From positions 1 through 64,000 of the forward strand of contig NZ_JACHJI010000024.1 in the NCBI RefSeq assembly GCF_014203535.1: a stretch of 64,000 nt of DNA, read 5' to 3'. Below are positions 45,214 to 54,576 of this stretch, piece after piece. The notes beneath the pieces were generated by a model that did no database searches, was not told the origin of the DNA, and saw only the letters and a program-made list of their open reading frames with translations. Numbering within the stretch: position 1 is the first letter of the stretch; every line of letters starts with the position of its first letter. This DNA comes from Streptomyces griseomycini. Lineage in GTDB: Bacteria; Actinomycetota; Actinomycetes; Streptomycetales; Streptomycetaceae. The position numbers and the translations under genes were made by a program.

Positions 45214-46497
45214 ATGACCCGTCAGCGGCCCATATCCCCCTTCGAGAGCGTCTACTTCCTGGACCTGGGAGCGGCGGGCCTCCCCCTGTACGACATGCCG
45301 GCGTTCGTGGAGTCCCTGGTACGCGGCCGGCTGGACCCGGCGCTGATGCGGATGGCGCTCGGCCTGCTGACCGAACGCCATCCGATCCTGCGCTCCGAGG
45401 TGGTGGCCGGTGAGGTGGGCCTGCTACTGCGGGTCCGCGACCGGGTCGAGCCGCCACTCACCCTGCTCGACGGCATCGAGGACACCTATGCCGAACTGAT
45501 CAACACGCGGCCCGACTGGACCGAGAGTCTGCTGCACGCCTGGCTGCTCACCGACGGCGAGCGCTCTCAGGTGGTGCTCGGCGTCCACCACGGGGTGGCC
45601 GACGGCCGTTCGGCCTTCGCCCTGCTCGACGAGTTCTGGCAGCACTACACCGCTCTGGCGGCCGGCGCGAGTCCGTCCGTCGAGCGACGCGAGGAGCTTC
45701 CCGAGGCGATCGACACTCGACTGGCCGGCGCCCTGCCGGACGCGGAGATCGATGCCGTGGTCGACACGATCGCGCAGGGCCCTGCGACCGAGACCAAGCC
45801 CGCCGTCCTGCCCACCGAGGGTGTGGGGCGCCCCGACCGACCGGTCGCGACGCGCCGCTTCGTAGTCGACCGGCTGGAGTTCGCCGTGCGGACCACCGAC
45901 GCCGTGGTGGCCGCCGCCCGGGCCCGCGGGGTGACCGTCAACAGCCTCGTCACGGGATTGGTCCTGACCGCTGTCCGCGCCCAACTTGCGCCCGAACAGG
46001 GCTCGTTGGTAATGACCTGTGGTCACGGAGTCGACCTACGTACCCGGCTGACACCCGAACTGCCCCTGAGCACCGTGCTCAACTGCATCACCGGCCTGCA
46101 GACTACGCTGGCGGTCGGCCACGACGATCGGCCGGAAAGTGTGGGCCGGGAGGTGGCCGACCATGTTGCCGGCGCACTGGCCCGGCGCGACCCTGAGCGC
46201 TTCCTGCTGGCCGCACTCAGGGCCGGCACCCGGGGCATCGCGGTGCCCGTCCCAGTCGTCAGCTACGGGATTTCCAACGTCGGCCGGATCCCCGCGCACC
46301 CCGTCCCCGAAGACATGGAACTGCTCCGCTTCGGCGGGACGGCCAACGCGCCGGGCATGCCCCCCAAGATCGGCGTCGCCAGCTTCGGTGGCCGACTGCT
46401 CGTACAGAACGAGTACGACAGCTGGACCTACTCCCCTGAGCAGATGCGGCAGCTGCGTGAGACGCTGCGCGGTTCACTGATGGACCTGGTCCGCTGA
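45214..46497 (+). CDS. PapA/condensation-domain-type acyltransferase
   Basis: 427 aa of the chloramphenicol-acetyltransferase-like superfamily shared by NRPS condensation domains, PapA acyltransferases and alcohol acetyltransferases. The catalytic HHxxxDG motif is HHGVADG at 125-131. The second half has TVNSLVTGLVLTAVRAQLAP and the SNVGRIPAHP block typical of the PapA/condensation fold. It stands alone, with no carrier protein or adenylation domain, so it likely uses acyl-CoA to esterify a hydroxyl group. It is coupled to the TetR gene. In context it should acylate a hydroxylated cyclooctatin-type diterpene; this is inference, and no such step is in the four-gene cot pathway. Confidence 0.85.
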   Translation: MTRQRPISPFESVYFLDLGAAGLPLYDMPAFVESLVRGRLDPALMRMALGLLTERHPILRSEVVAGEVGLLLRVRDRVEPPLTLLDGIEDTYAELINTRPDWTESLLHAWLLTDGERSQVVLGVHHGVADGRSAFALLDEFWQHYTALAAGASPSVERREELPEAIDTRLAGALPDAEIDAVVDTIAQGPATETKPAVLPTEGVGRPDRPVATRRFVVDRLEFAVRTTDAVVAAARARGVTVNSLVTGLVLTAVRAQLAPEQGSLVMTCGHGVDLRTRLTPELPLSTVLNCITGLQTTLAVGHDDRPESVGREVADHVAGALARRDPERFLLAALRAGTRGIAVPVPVVSYGISNVGRIPAHPVPEDMELLRFGGTANAPGMPPKIGVASFGGRLLVQNEYDSWTYSPEQMRQLRETLRGSLMDLVR

Positions 46498-46665
46498 CGA
46501 CAACCGCGCCCGCGGCCCGCCTTGGGGAGCCATCCCTCACGTCAGCCCCACGACCGTTCCGCTCCACGAGAACTGGACCGGTCCTCGGTGGCGTCCACTT
46601 GCTCCCATGTCAATCAGGCTGCTTGCCGGAGGGGGTCCTGGTGAGCGCCGATGTGGGCATCGACG

Positions 46666-47399
46666 GGCGTTGTCACGTTGTTGGGTGTGTGGGTGTCTGA
46701 CGGCGTGTCGAGGTGTGGTGGGGCCGGAAGTGGGGTGAGACGCCGCTGAACGCGGCCAGGAACCGCTGCGCGGCGCCCGCGCCGCGGAAGCCTTTCATCG
46801 CCCGTTCTCGTTGCCGGGTGGGCCGGTGGCTGTTCTCGGCCCGGTTGTTCAGGCCCTTGTGCGACCGGTGCTCGACGAAGGGCATGGCCTCGCGGTGGGC
46901 CGCTCGGTGGGAGCGGAGCTTGTCCGTGACGATCACCCGCGGCACCCGGCCCGTCTTCGTCAGCAGCGTGCGCAAGAAGCGCTCGGCCGCAGCCGTGTCC
47001 CGGCGGCTCCGCACCAGGATGTCCGGCACCATCCCGTCCCGGTCCACAGCCCGCCACAGGTGTTTCCGCTCACCGTTGATCTCGATGAAGACCTCGTCCG
47101 GATGCCCCTTGCCGCCGGCCTGAGGCTGCCGGCGGCGCAGGCCGCTGGCGTACTGCTGACCGAACTTCCAGGCACCCGCGCCGGACGGTCCCGCACGAGA
47201 CGATCATGCCGCGCTCCGGCACCAGCTCCCCGACCTCCCGGAAACCGAGCGGGAAGCGGAAGGACAGCCACACGCAGCGCGAGATCACCTCGACCGGACA
47301 CCGGTGCCCCTGTACGACGGCGCACTGTCCACGGGCGGTCCCCCTCCACCACGACCAACCCGAAGATCACCCCACCCGGACAGCCAACGTGACAGCACC
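46666..47399 (-). mobile_element. IS6-family element B with internal deletion
   Basis: Ends GGCGTTGTCACGTTG (46666) and, inverted, CAACGTGACAGCACC (47399). 734 bp against 864 in copy A, mainly from a deletion of roughly 120 bp near 46726 relative to copy C. Transposase pieces on the minus strand: CVWLSFRFPLGFREVGELVP, frameshift near 47180, DEVFIEINGERKHLWRAVDR, RRDTAAAERFLRTLLTKTGR and NNRAENSHRPTR. The N-terminal helix-turn-helix frame is broken. About 400 bp (46740-47113) differ from copy C at 54780-55152 by only about one base, so B and C are recent copies of each other. Confidence 0.85.
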
Positions 47400-47410
47400 C
47401 TGCCTCAAGC

Positions 47411-47941
47411 TCAGGTAAGTGTGAGTGTGGTGATGCCGGTGGCGTCAGTGATACCGGTGGTCAGGCACTTGAGGGCGTTGAATTGGGGGAGGGCGATGGT
47501 TTGAACCGCGCTGGATCCTTGGAAGGGGCCTTGGGTGACGGTGCCGGTGAAGGTGGTGATGACCTGGCCGGCGATGGCGGTGCTGCTTCCGCTACCGGTG
47601 ATGACGCTGGTATCGCCGGTGTTCCAGGTGATCGTGCGCTGGCCGGTGAAGGCGCCAAGCAGGTCGTTGCAGCCGACGAACAGTGTGAACTGTTCCCCGT
47701 AACCACCGCTGGTGACCTGGCCAGTCGCATCGAGGCATGAGGTGAAGGTACCGGTGGTGCTGAGACTGATCTCGCGAGCCTGGAAGAGGACGCCGGGATT
47801 GTAGGTGGTGGTCTCCGTGCCCGTGCACTGGACGACCTGAAGCGGCCGCGCCAGTACCGACGCCGACGCGGTTGCCGGCATCATGAACATACCCATGGCC
47901 GCGACGGCAGCGACGAGTGCTGCCCATGAACTGCGCCTCAT
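47411..47941 (-). CDS. secreted protein of unknown function
   Basis: 176 aa from ATG 47941 (AAAGGAACC upstream). The signal peptide MRRSSWAALVAAVAAMGMFM ends near ATASA. The mature part is Thr/Ser/Gly-rich and beta-like: VVQCTGTETTTYNPGVLFQA, TSGGYGEQFTLFVGCND and GTVTQGPFQGSSAVQTIALP. Four Cys could form two disulfides. No family is firmly recognised, though similar small secreted proteins occur in Streptomyces. The start of the gene is intact, while its 3' end lies just 12 bp from IS6 copy B. Confidence 0.75.
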   Translation of the reverse strand: MRRSSWAALVAAVAAMGMFMMPATASASVLARPLQVVQCTGTETTTYNPGVLFQAREISLSTTGTFTSCLDATGQVTSGGYGEQFTLFVGCNDLLGAFTGQRTITWNTGDTSVITGSGSSTAIAGQVITTFTGTVTQGPFQGSSAVQTIALPQFNALKCLTTGITDATGITTLTLT

Positions 47942-48748
47942 ACGTACGGTTCCTTTCCTGGAGGACCAGGGCTTCAGCCATGGCCCGAGCATCTGTGGGA
48001 TCCTCTCCCCTGGCCGGTGTGAGGCAGGCTGGGGACCGGTCGAGCGGGGTGGCGAAGGCGACGGTCCGGAGGAACGTGGCACCGATACGGTGTCCGCCGG
48101 TGACAGTGTCGTTGGAAGCGACGACGGTCCCTCCCGGGGGCAAGGAGGATGCCGCTGGCGTGCGGTGTGGTGGCATCGCCGTTGTTGGAGTGGCTGGTTT
48201 GGCCGATCCGGCTGATGAGGCTGAGCAGGAAGCCGACGGTCGCTGTGGATACAGCTTGGACGTTGATCGCGTTGTCGCCGACGTGGGTCTGGTAGGAGAC
48301 CTACCTCTGGAGTCGAACCGCTTGCTGGCCGGGGGTGAGGCCTGGGCTGTCTTGCTGGTCCGCTGTTCCTGTGCAGGTGACCAGAGGCACGGCCTGAGCG
48401 GATCGTGTAGTGAACAATGGCGGGGCGCGGCCAGGGCCGTGGCGGAGGCTACGGCGGTAAGGTGCCGAAACAGTGCTTCCACGGATGCCCCCTATGAGCG
48501 GTGCAAGCCGACCGACTGATCGTGAGCCCGGTGTGAAGGGATAACAAGGCGTGCGGGGCAGTCAATTTGGGGCGCACGGAAGCACACGCCCGGCGCCCGA
48601 GCAGAGAGTTCCATCGACTCGGGGCGAGCCATGCTCAAGACCTGTGGATCGAGCTCGGGGGGCACGCGAAGGGCGTACCTTCCCGAGTGATCGACTGATG
48701 GTCATCGAGTAGGCCGGTGTTCGCAGCACCGGTCGGGAAGGCACGCCC
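47942..48748. other. region without a confident gene
   Basis: One minus-strand stretch near 48300-48080 reads in a protein-like way (VSYQTHVGDNAINVQAVSTA, TVGFLLSLISRIGQTSHSNN), then slips to PPGGTVVASNDTVTGGHRIG in another frame, so it may be a decayed gene, but no family is recognised. The 3' end (48650-48748) is the left end of the IS256 element. Confidence 0.35.
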
Positions 48749-49965
48749 GTGCTCAGCGTAGTCAACGACGACGGTACTACCGCCAACGGCTTCCTGATCG
48801 ACGAGATCGTCCGCGAGGGAGCGAGGAGGATGCCGGCCGCCGCCCTGGAGGCCGAAGTCAAGGCGTATATCGCTGAGTTGACCGATCAGCGGGACGAGAC
48901 CGGCCGTCGGCTCGTGGTCCGCAACGGCTACCACCAGCCCCGGCAGGTCACCACCGCGGCCGGCGCGGTCGAGGTGAAGGCGCCGCGGGTGAACGACAAG
49001 CGCGTCAACGACGCCACCGGCGAGCGCAAGCGGTTCCCCTCCACGATTCTGCCGCCGTGGTGCCGCAAGTCGCCGAAGACCAGCGAGGTGCTGCCGCTGC
49101 TCTACCTGAACGGCCTGTCGTCGGGCGACTTCGTGCCCGCGCCCGAGCAGTTCCTCGGCTCCTCCGCCGGGCTCTCCCCGGCGACGGTCACCCGGCTGAC
49201 CCAGCAGTGGCAGGCTGACCACGCCGCCTTCATGGACCGCAACCTGTCCGAGGTCGACTACGTGTACGTATGGGCCGACGGCATCCACCTCAACGTCCGT
49301 CTGGAGAAGGCCAGAGCCTGCGTCCTGGTGCTCATCGGGGTGCGCGCCGACGGCTCCAAGGAGCTGGTCGCGCTCAAGGACGGCTACCGCGAGTCCGGCG
49401 AGGCATGCGCGCCCCGGTGCTCGCGGTTGGGGACGGTGCCCTGGGCTTCCGGAAGGCGCTGGCCGAGGTGTTCCCCGAAACCCGCGAGCAGAGGTACTGG
49501 GTTCACAAAACGGCCAATGTCCTCGACTCCCTGCCGAAGTCCGCGCAGCCCGGCACGAAGAAGGCCATCCAGGACATCTACAACGCCGAAGACCGTGACC
49601 ACGCCGAGGCGGCGATCACCACGTTCGCCCAGCTCTACGGCGCGAAGTTTCCCAAGGCCGCCAATAAGATCACCGAAGACCAGGACCAGCTGCTGACGTT
49701 CTACAGCTTCCCGGCCGAGCACTGGATCCATCTGCGGACCACGAACCCGATCGAGTCGACCTTCGCCGCTGTCCGGCTGCGGACCAAGGTCACCCGCGGC
49801 GCAGGCTCCCGCACCGCTGCCCTGGCCATGGTCCTCAAACTCGTCGAGTCCGCCCAGCAACGGTGGCGGGCCGTGAACGCCCCCCACCTCGTCGCCCTCG
49901 TCCGCACCGGAGCCCGTTTTGAACGCGTTCAACTCGTCGAACGCCCCGAACAGCTCGCAGCATGA
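48749..49965 (+). pseudogene. IS256-family (Mutator) transposase with internal deletion
   Basis: GTG 48749 opens MLSVVNDDGTTANGFLIDEI. The core has FPSTILPPWCRKSPKTSEVL, the first Asp in VWADGIHLNVRLE, then ALKDGYRESGEA. At about 49402 some 40 bp are lost and the frame changes; the rest follows as MRAPVLAVGDGALGFRKALA (second Asp), RYWVHKTANVLDSLPKSAQP, and WIHLRTTNPIESTFAAVRLR (Glu region) to the stop at 49965. The residues between SGE and MRAPV in the family are missing, so it is inactive. Confidence 0.88.
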
Positions 49966-50011
49966 CAGGCCCGCTAGCCAGGGTTCCTGCTCGCAGGCCG
50001 TCGATCCGGCT

Positions 50012-50995
50012 TCAGACGTAGCGCGCGAAAAGGGCCTGGAGGTATCCCTCCAGCCGCATGGTCAGCAGGGTGGGAGTCAGATCGGCACGGCCCACCTCGC
50101 GCCACGGGACGGCGACCTTCTCGGCGTCCGGAGCGAAGGCCAGGGCGTCCAGCAGACGCCAGTAGAGATGGGCGGCGCGATCTTCGGCCAGCGTTCCTCC
50201 TGCCGCAACGTAGCGGTCGGCGAAGTCCATGCCCGCGGAAACCCCGTGCAGCAGAGCCAGGGCCGTCGAGCAGTGGGCCACGTCCAGGTCGGCCGGCCCC
50301 CAGGAGGTCTCCACCCAGTCGACGACACCGCTGATCCGCAGACCGTCGCCGTCGCCCGTGAAGAGGACATTGCCGGGATGGAAGTCCCGGTGCAGGAGGC
50401 AGGCCCGGTACTCCGGGGGCTCGCGGCGGATCACGTTTACGGCCCGTTGCCACAGTTCAGGCTGATTGGTGTCTTCGGGTGGGCTCACCCGCTCGGGAGA
50501 GGTCCACGCCTGATACGCGCGCGGCCGTGCCTCGGCGATCACTGGCAGCCGGTGGATGCGCAGCAACTGGTGGGCCAGCAGCTCGGCACGCCGGTCGGCC
50601 CCCTCATCGCCCAGGCGCACGGTCCCGGGCAACAGGGACATCAGCAAGGACGGATGGTCGCAGTACTGCGCTGTCGCGTCCACGGCCACCAGCCTGGCCG
50701 CAGGCACGTCCGTGCTGCCGAGCAGGCGCAGAACAGCTGCCTCGCGAGTCAGCAGGCCCTCCGCGTGCCGAACGTAGAAGGGCTTGACGAAAGACCGCAG
50801 GACCAGCGACCGTCGACCGTCCCGCCCGCAGATGTCCAGACGGCGCATTTCCGACGTCCAGCCGCCACGCAACCGCGCAACATCCTCGATGCGTTCTTCC
50901 TCGGACAGCCCCTTCTCCACCCAGGCACGCGTCGCACCCCAACCCTGGTCCTCAAGATTGTTACCGATGTGCTCGGCTCCCTCGTCCGCAACCAT
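50012..50995 (-). CDS. aminoglycoside phosphotransferase (APH)-family kinase
   Basis: 327 aa with a eukaryotic-kinase-like APH fold: catalytic loop LLHRDFHPGNVLF, metal-binding GVVDWVETSWGPADLDVAH, and an N-lobe with LVLRSFVKPFY. Family members phosphorylate aminoglycosides, homoserine, choline or other small molecules; nothing here shows which. ATG 50995 has only a weak upstream site. It is flanked by an IS256 relic and a gene-poor region, so probably monocistronic. Resistance function is possible but not indicated by any neighbouring biosynthesis gene. Confidence 0.88.
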   Translation of the reverse strand: MVADEGAEHIGNNLEDQGWGATRAWVEKGLSEEERIEDVARLRGGWTSEMRRLDICGRDGRRSLVLRSFVKPFYVRHAEGLLTREAAVLRLLGSTDVPAARLVAVDATAQYCDHPSLLMSLLPGTVRLGDEGADRRAELLAHQLLRIHRLPVIAEARPRAYQAWTSPERVSPPEDTNQPELWQRAVNVIRREPPEYRACLLHRDFHPGNVLFTGDGDGLRISGVVDWVETSWGPADLDVAHCSTALALLHGVSAGMDFADRYVAAGGTLAEDRAAHLYWRLLDALAFAPDAEKVAVPWREVGRADLTPTLLTMRLEGYLQALFARYV

Positions 50996-51795
50996 GGAGG
51001 CAGGCTATCGATCTCATCGACGGACGCATTTGGCCCCCCACCCACAACTCTTGACGACTGCTCAGGACCTGACAGTGGTCGTCTCAACCGTGCGCGCGTC
51101 GACGTGGGGCGTTCCACTAGACGGTAGTGCTGCGGAGCGTTGCGGCTTCCGGCTGGCTCCGGCCTGGTGCGGCCCGGACGCTGCCGTGTTGACGGTGCCG
51201 GGGAACTTCGGGCAGAGCACCCTGGCCGGGACGGCGCGAGCGGTCACCGACCGTCCGCAGCCGGGGAGAGCGGGAAGGCACGGCCGAGGCGTCCCGCTCC
51301 CGTATCGTGCGCTCCTCAGCCATGCTGCATATGCGGCGAGGCCGGCGCTCTTGGGAGAGTGCCGGCCTGGAGCGGTCTCACGCGGCAACGTGATCGCGCT
51401 GGGGTCCTGATCTGCTGGGATGGAGCCCGCAACTTTCAGGAGTGGCCGAAGCCATAGTGCCTGTCGAACAGTGCCTGCTGTCTCTCAACGGGCACTGAAC
51501 AGGATTGGGATGGCGCGACATCTAAATGCCGCGCAGGCCACAGGAGGCTCTGCTGTCGGCTGCAAACGTGCTGGTCCGCCAGGGTTCCTGCGGGCAGCGG
51601 CGCCTGGACGGATCCGCACGAAAGTCTTGGACACTGGCGCATCATCGATTCTGAAGGTATCCCCTGATCGGTGGGGCGGGTGGCAGGATGCAGGTCCCGG
51701 ATGGCGTCGGCAAACGCCATTTCGGTAGTTCGGCATTGGAGCCCGCAACGTGCCCCGCTGTCTGCGTGGGCGCACTTGATTCAGGAGAAAACACC
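50996..51795. other. 800-bp region without a recognisable gene
   Basis: Several short frames are open on both strands, but none shows a domain or a good ribosome site. It may contain promoters for the divergent genes at 50995 and 51796. No repeat was noticed. Confidence 0.4.
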
Positions 51796-52062
51796 ATGAC
51801 TCGAACCCTCTTTCCGGCGCGGTGTGTGGTGCACGGTTCGTCGTGCGGACACCGGTCTCCGTTCGCCGATGCCCTAGTGATCGTGGTGATTGCCGTACTG
51901 GCCTGCGTCCTGTCCGTGTACGGACTGGAACTCTTGTCCGTCCTGGCCCTGCTGGGAGGCGCTGGCATCGTGGCGGCCTGCACGCTGATTGCTGTTCGCG
52001 GAGCAGGCAAGCGTCTGCACCACGCCGTGGTGCAGGCTGCGACCGCCATCGCCGCCGGCTGA
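51796..52062 (+). CDS. small two-helix membrane protein
   Basis: 88 aa from ATG 51796 (AGGAGAAAACACC upstream, a good ribosome site). Two adjacent hydrophobic segments (ADALVIVVIAVLACVLSVYG and LLSVLALLGGAGIVAACTLI) are followed by a basic, helical tail (GAGKRLHHAVVQ). Not recognised. It ends 13 bp before the proposed start of the large regulator and may be co-transcribed, possibly acting as a membrane partner or holin-like protein; that is speculation. Confidence 0.7.
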   Translation: MTRTLFPARCVVHGSSCGHRSPFADALVIVVIAVLACVLSVYGLELLSVLALLGGAGIVAACTLIAVRGAGKRLHHAVVQAATAIAAG

Positions 52063-52075
52063 CGGTCAAACGGCT

Positions 52076-54478
52076 GTGGGGCGCAAGGAGAGGCCGATCG
52101 CCTCATCGAACCGAGCACTGGTGAAACTGGCCAGGTGGCTGCGTGACCAACGGTCGAACAGCGGCTGCTCGTACGCCGAGTTGGCCGCACGTGTGGGTCT
52201 CCACCCCACCACATTGCAGCGGGCGGCGTCGGGCCAGTCGGTTCCCAGTGAGCGCAGTGTGCGCGCCTATGCCATCGCCTGCGGTGCGTCGGTGGACACG
52301 GCGATGGACCTGTGGCGGCAGGCGCGCCGGGGCAGGCTGCGCGGTGCAGGGCCGGCCCCGCCGAGCCCGCAGGACATTGACGGCGTCGAGATGCTTCGCG
52401 CGGGGCTACGAGAGCTGTATGAGCTGGCCGGACGCCCCTCCGTCCGTGTGATGGAAGAGCGCGCGGGCGCGGGACGACTTCCTCACAGCACGGCTCATCG
52501 TATCCTGCTCGGACGGACGGTGCCGCGTGACGCGCACCAGCTGACCGGTTTCCTCACCGCGTGCCTGGTCGCCTCGTCAGAGCATCCGGCGTGGGTCGCG
52601 GCGTGGCAGCGAGCCCGCGGCAAGCAGCAGGACACAGCTCCCTCCCCCGTCCCGCTGCAAAGGCGCGTGCCGCACGGACGTGCGACCCTGGCCGCACCTG
52701 TACGCCCTTCGGTTCCCGCGTCGGGCCTGTACGCCGCGGTGCTCGGGCCGGTGCGGCTGTGGCAGGAAGGCGAGCCGCTGTCCACCGGCTCCCCGCAGCA
52801 ACGTGCGCTGCTGGCCGCTTTGGTGCTGCGGGAAGGACGGACCGCAACAGCGGCGGAACTCATCGACGCGCTGTGGGGTGACGAGCCGCCGTCCCAGGCT
52901 CTGGCCGCTGTGCGCACGTACGCCTCCCGGCTGCGCAAAATGATGGACCCAGGGACGCTCGTCAGCGAGTCTGGCGGCTACGCCATACGCCTTCCCGGTC
53001 AGGCATGTGACGTGACTATGGCAATGCATCTGACACGGCAGGCTGAGCAGATGCGCATCCAGGGGGACCTACAGCATGCGCGGACGTTGCTGCGGCACGC
53101 CCTGGGGCTGTGGGAGGGGGAGCCACTCGCCGGAGTTCCAGGACCCTATGCCGAGACTCAGCGCGTCCGCCTGGAGGAATGGCGTCTGCAGTTGCTCGAA
53201 ACACGACTGGACATGGACCTGGCGTGCGGTCTGCACGCTGACGTCGTGGCTGAGCTGATCGCGTTGACGTCTGCTTATCCGCTGCGTGAGCGCCTGCGCG
53301 AGTTGCTGATGCTCGCCCTGTACCGCGGGGGGAGGCAGGCTGAGGCCCTCGCTGTGTATGCGGACATCCGCCGACTGCTTGCCGACGAGCTGGGCGTTGA
53401 CCCGCGGGAAGGACTGACCCGTCTTCAGCAGCGAATCCTGCGGGCAGACCCACAGCTGGCGCTCGAGGCGATGCCCTCCCCCACCGACGCGCAGGCTGTT
53501 TCCTTCATCCGCCCTGCTCAGCTGCCGCCCGCCGTCCCCGACTTCGTAGGACGGTCAGACGTCCTCGCCGAACTGACGGGTGTGCTGACCACCGCCGCGG
53601 CCGGTGAAAGCCTGCCGGTCGCGGCTGTCTGCGGTCCCGGCGGTGTGGGAAAGACCGCCCTGGCTGTCCAGGCTGGCCATGCGGTTGCACAATTCTTCCC
53701 GGACGGGCATCTCTACCTGGACCTGCAGCGGACGACGCCGGAGGCTGCGCTCGCCGCGGCACTGCAAGCTCTGGGGGTGGCGGAGACGGTCGTTCCGGCA
53801 GGCCTCACTGAACGCTCCGCGCTGTACCGTTCTGCTTTGCACGGCCGGCGCGTCCTCGTGGTCCTGGACCACGCCAAGGACGCGGCGCAGGTCCAGTGGC
53901 TGCTGCCTGCAGCGCGTGGGTGTGCCGTACTGGTCACCTCTCGCAGGCGGATGATCGACCTGGCCGGTGCGCATTTGGTGGAGCTTGACGTCATGTCCCC
54001 TGCAGAGGCACTCCAGCTTTTCACCCGGATCGTTGGCCGCCCCCAATCAGGTGAACACGGGTCAGCTCGCTATGTGATAGCCGCATGCGGCTTTCTTCCG
54101 CTCGCTATCCGTGCCGCCGCCTGCCGTTTGGTCGCACGCCAGGCCTGGACGGTCTCGGACCTTGCGGACAAGCTCGCGGACGAGGACAGCAGGCTGGACG
54201 AACTGCGGGCAGGGGACGTGGCGGTGAGGCCTGTCATCGAGGACAGCTACCGCCAGCTCAGTGCGGAACAGGCCGACAGCTTCCGGACACTGAGCTCGTC
54301 CGCCGACTCATTCCTGTCCCTGCAACAGGCCGCATGTCTCCTCGGCTGCAGCGTCGCGGACGCGGAGCGCCTTTCGGAGAGTTTGGTCGACGCCGGACTG
54401 CTGACTTCCATCGGCGGCGGGGCATACCAGGTGCCCCTACTGGCCTGGCTCTACGCAAGAGCCCTTCCCTGCCCGTGA
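52076..54478 (+). CDS. XRE-SARP-NB-ARC pathway regulator (AfsR-like)
   Basis: About 800 aa. Order: N-terminal XRE helix-turn-helix (CSYAELAARVGLHPTTLQRA), a second helix-rich DNA-binding-like segment (LPHSTAHRILLGRTVPRD), an OmpR-type winged helix (AAVLGPVRLWQEGEPLSTGS, about residues 217-300), bacterial transcriptional activation domain (about 312-461, RLRELLMLALYRGGRQAEAL), then an NB-ARC ATPase with P-loop GPGGVGKT near 520 and LVVLDHAKD Walker B-like. It lacks the long TPR tail of AfsR. GTG 52076 is tentative, since no clear ribosome site is seen and GTG 52121 is an alternative. SARPs activate secondary-metabolite clusters, so it could control the diterpene genes 6 kb away or a distant target. 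Confidence 0.88.
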   Translation: MGRKERPIASSNRALVKLARWLRDQRSNSGCSYAELAARVGLHPTTLQRAASGQSVPSERSVRAYAIACGASVDTAMDLWRQARRGRLRGAGPAPPSPQDIDGVEMLRAGLRELYELAGRPSVRVMEERAGAGRLPHSTAHRILLGRTVPRDAHQLTGFLTACLVASSEHPAWVAAWQRARGKQQDTAPSPVPLQRRVPHGRATLAAPVRPSVPASGLYAAVLGPVRLWQEGEPLSTGSPQQRALLAALVLREGRTATAAELIDALWGDEPPSQALAAVRTYASRLRKMMDPGTLVSESGGYAIRLPGQACDVTMAMHLTRQAEQMRIQGDLQHARTLLRHALGLWEGEPLAGVPGPYAETQRVRLEEWRLQLLETRLDMDLACGLHADVVAELIALTSAYPLRERLRELLMLALYRGGRQAEALAVYADIRRLLADELGVDPREGLTRLQQRILRADPQLALEAMPSPTDAQAVSFIRPAQLPPAVPDFVGRSDVLAELTGVLTTAAAGESLPVAAVCGPGGVGKTALAVQAGHAVAQFFPDGHLYLDLQRTTPEAALAAALQALGVAETVVPAGLTERSALYRSALHGRRVLVVLDHAKDAAQVQWLLPAARGCAVLVTSRRRMIDLAGAHLVELDVMSPAEALQLFTRIVGRPQSGEHGSARYVIAACGFLPLAIRAAACRLVARQAWTVSDLADKLADEDSRLDELRAGDVAVRPVIEDSYRQLSAEQADSFRTLSSSADSFLSLQQAACLLGCSVADAERLSESLVDAGLLTSIGGGAYQVPLLAWLYARALPCP

Positions 54479-54576
54479 AGCCTGCGTCTCAACGAGTAAC
54501 ATCAAAAGCTGGTGAGAATCAGTCTGCTGGTCCATAAGCTGGTAGCTCTATAGTGGCGCTCCCCATGCGCGTGGAG

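Noticed and set aside
47411..48700. Short repeated GGTG-type tracts near the secreted-protein gene as a CRISPR or tandem array
   Set aside because: They reflect Thr/Gly-rich codons, with no regular spacing or identical repeat units.
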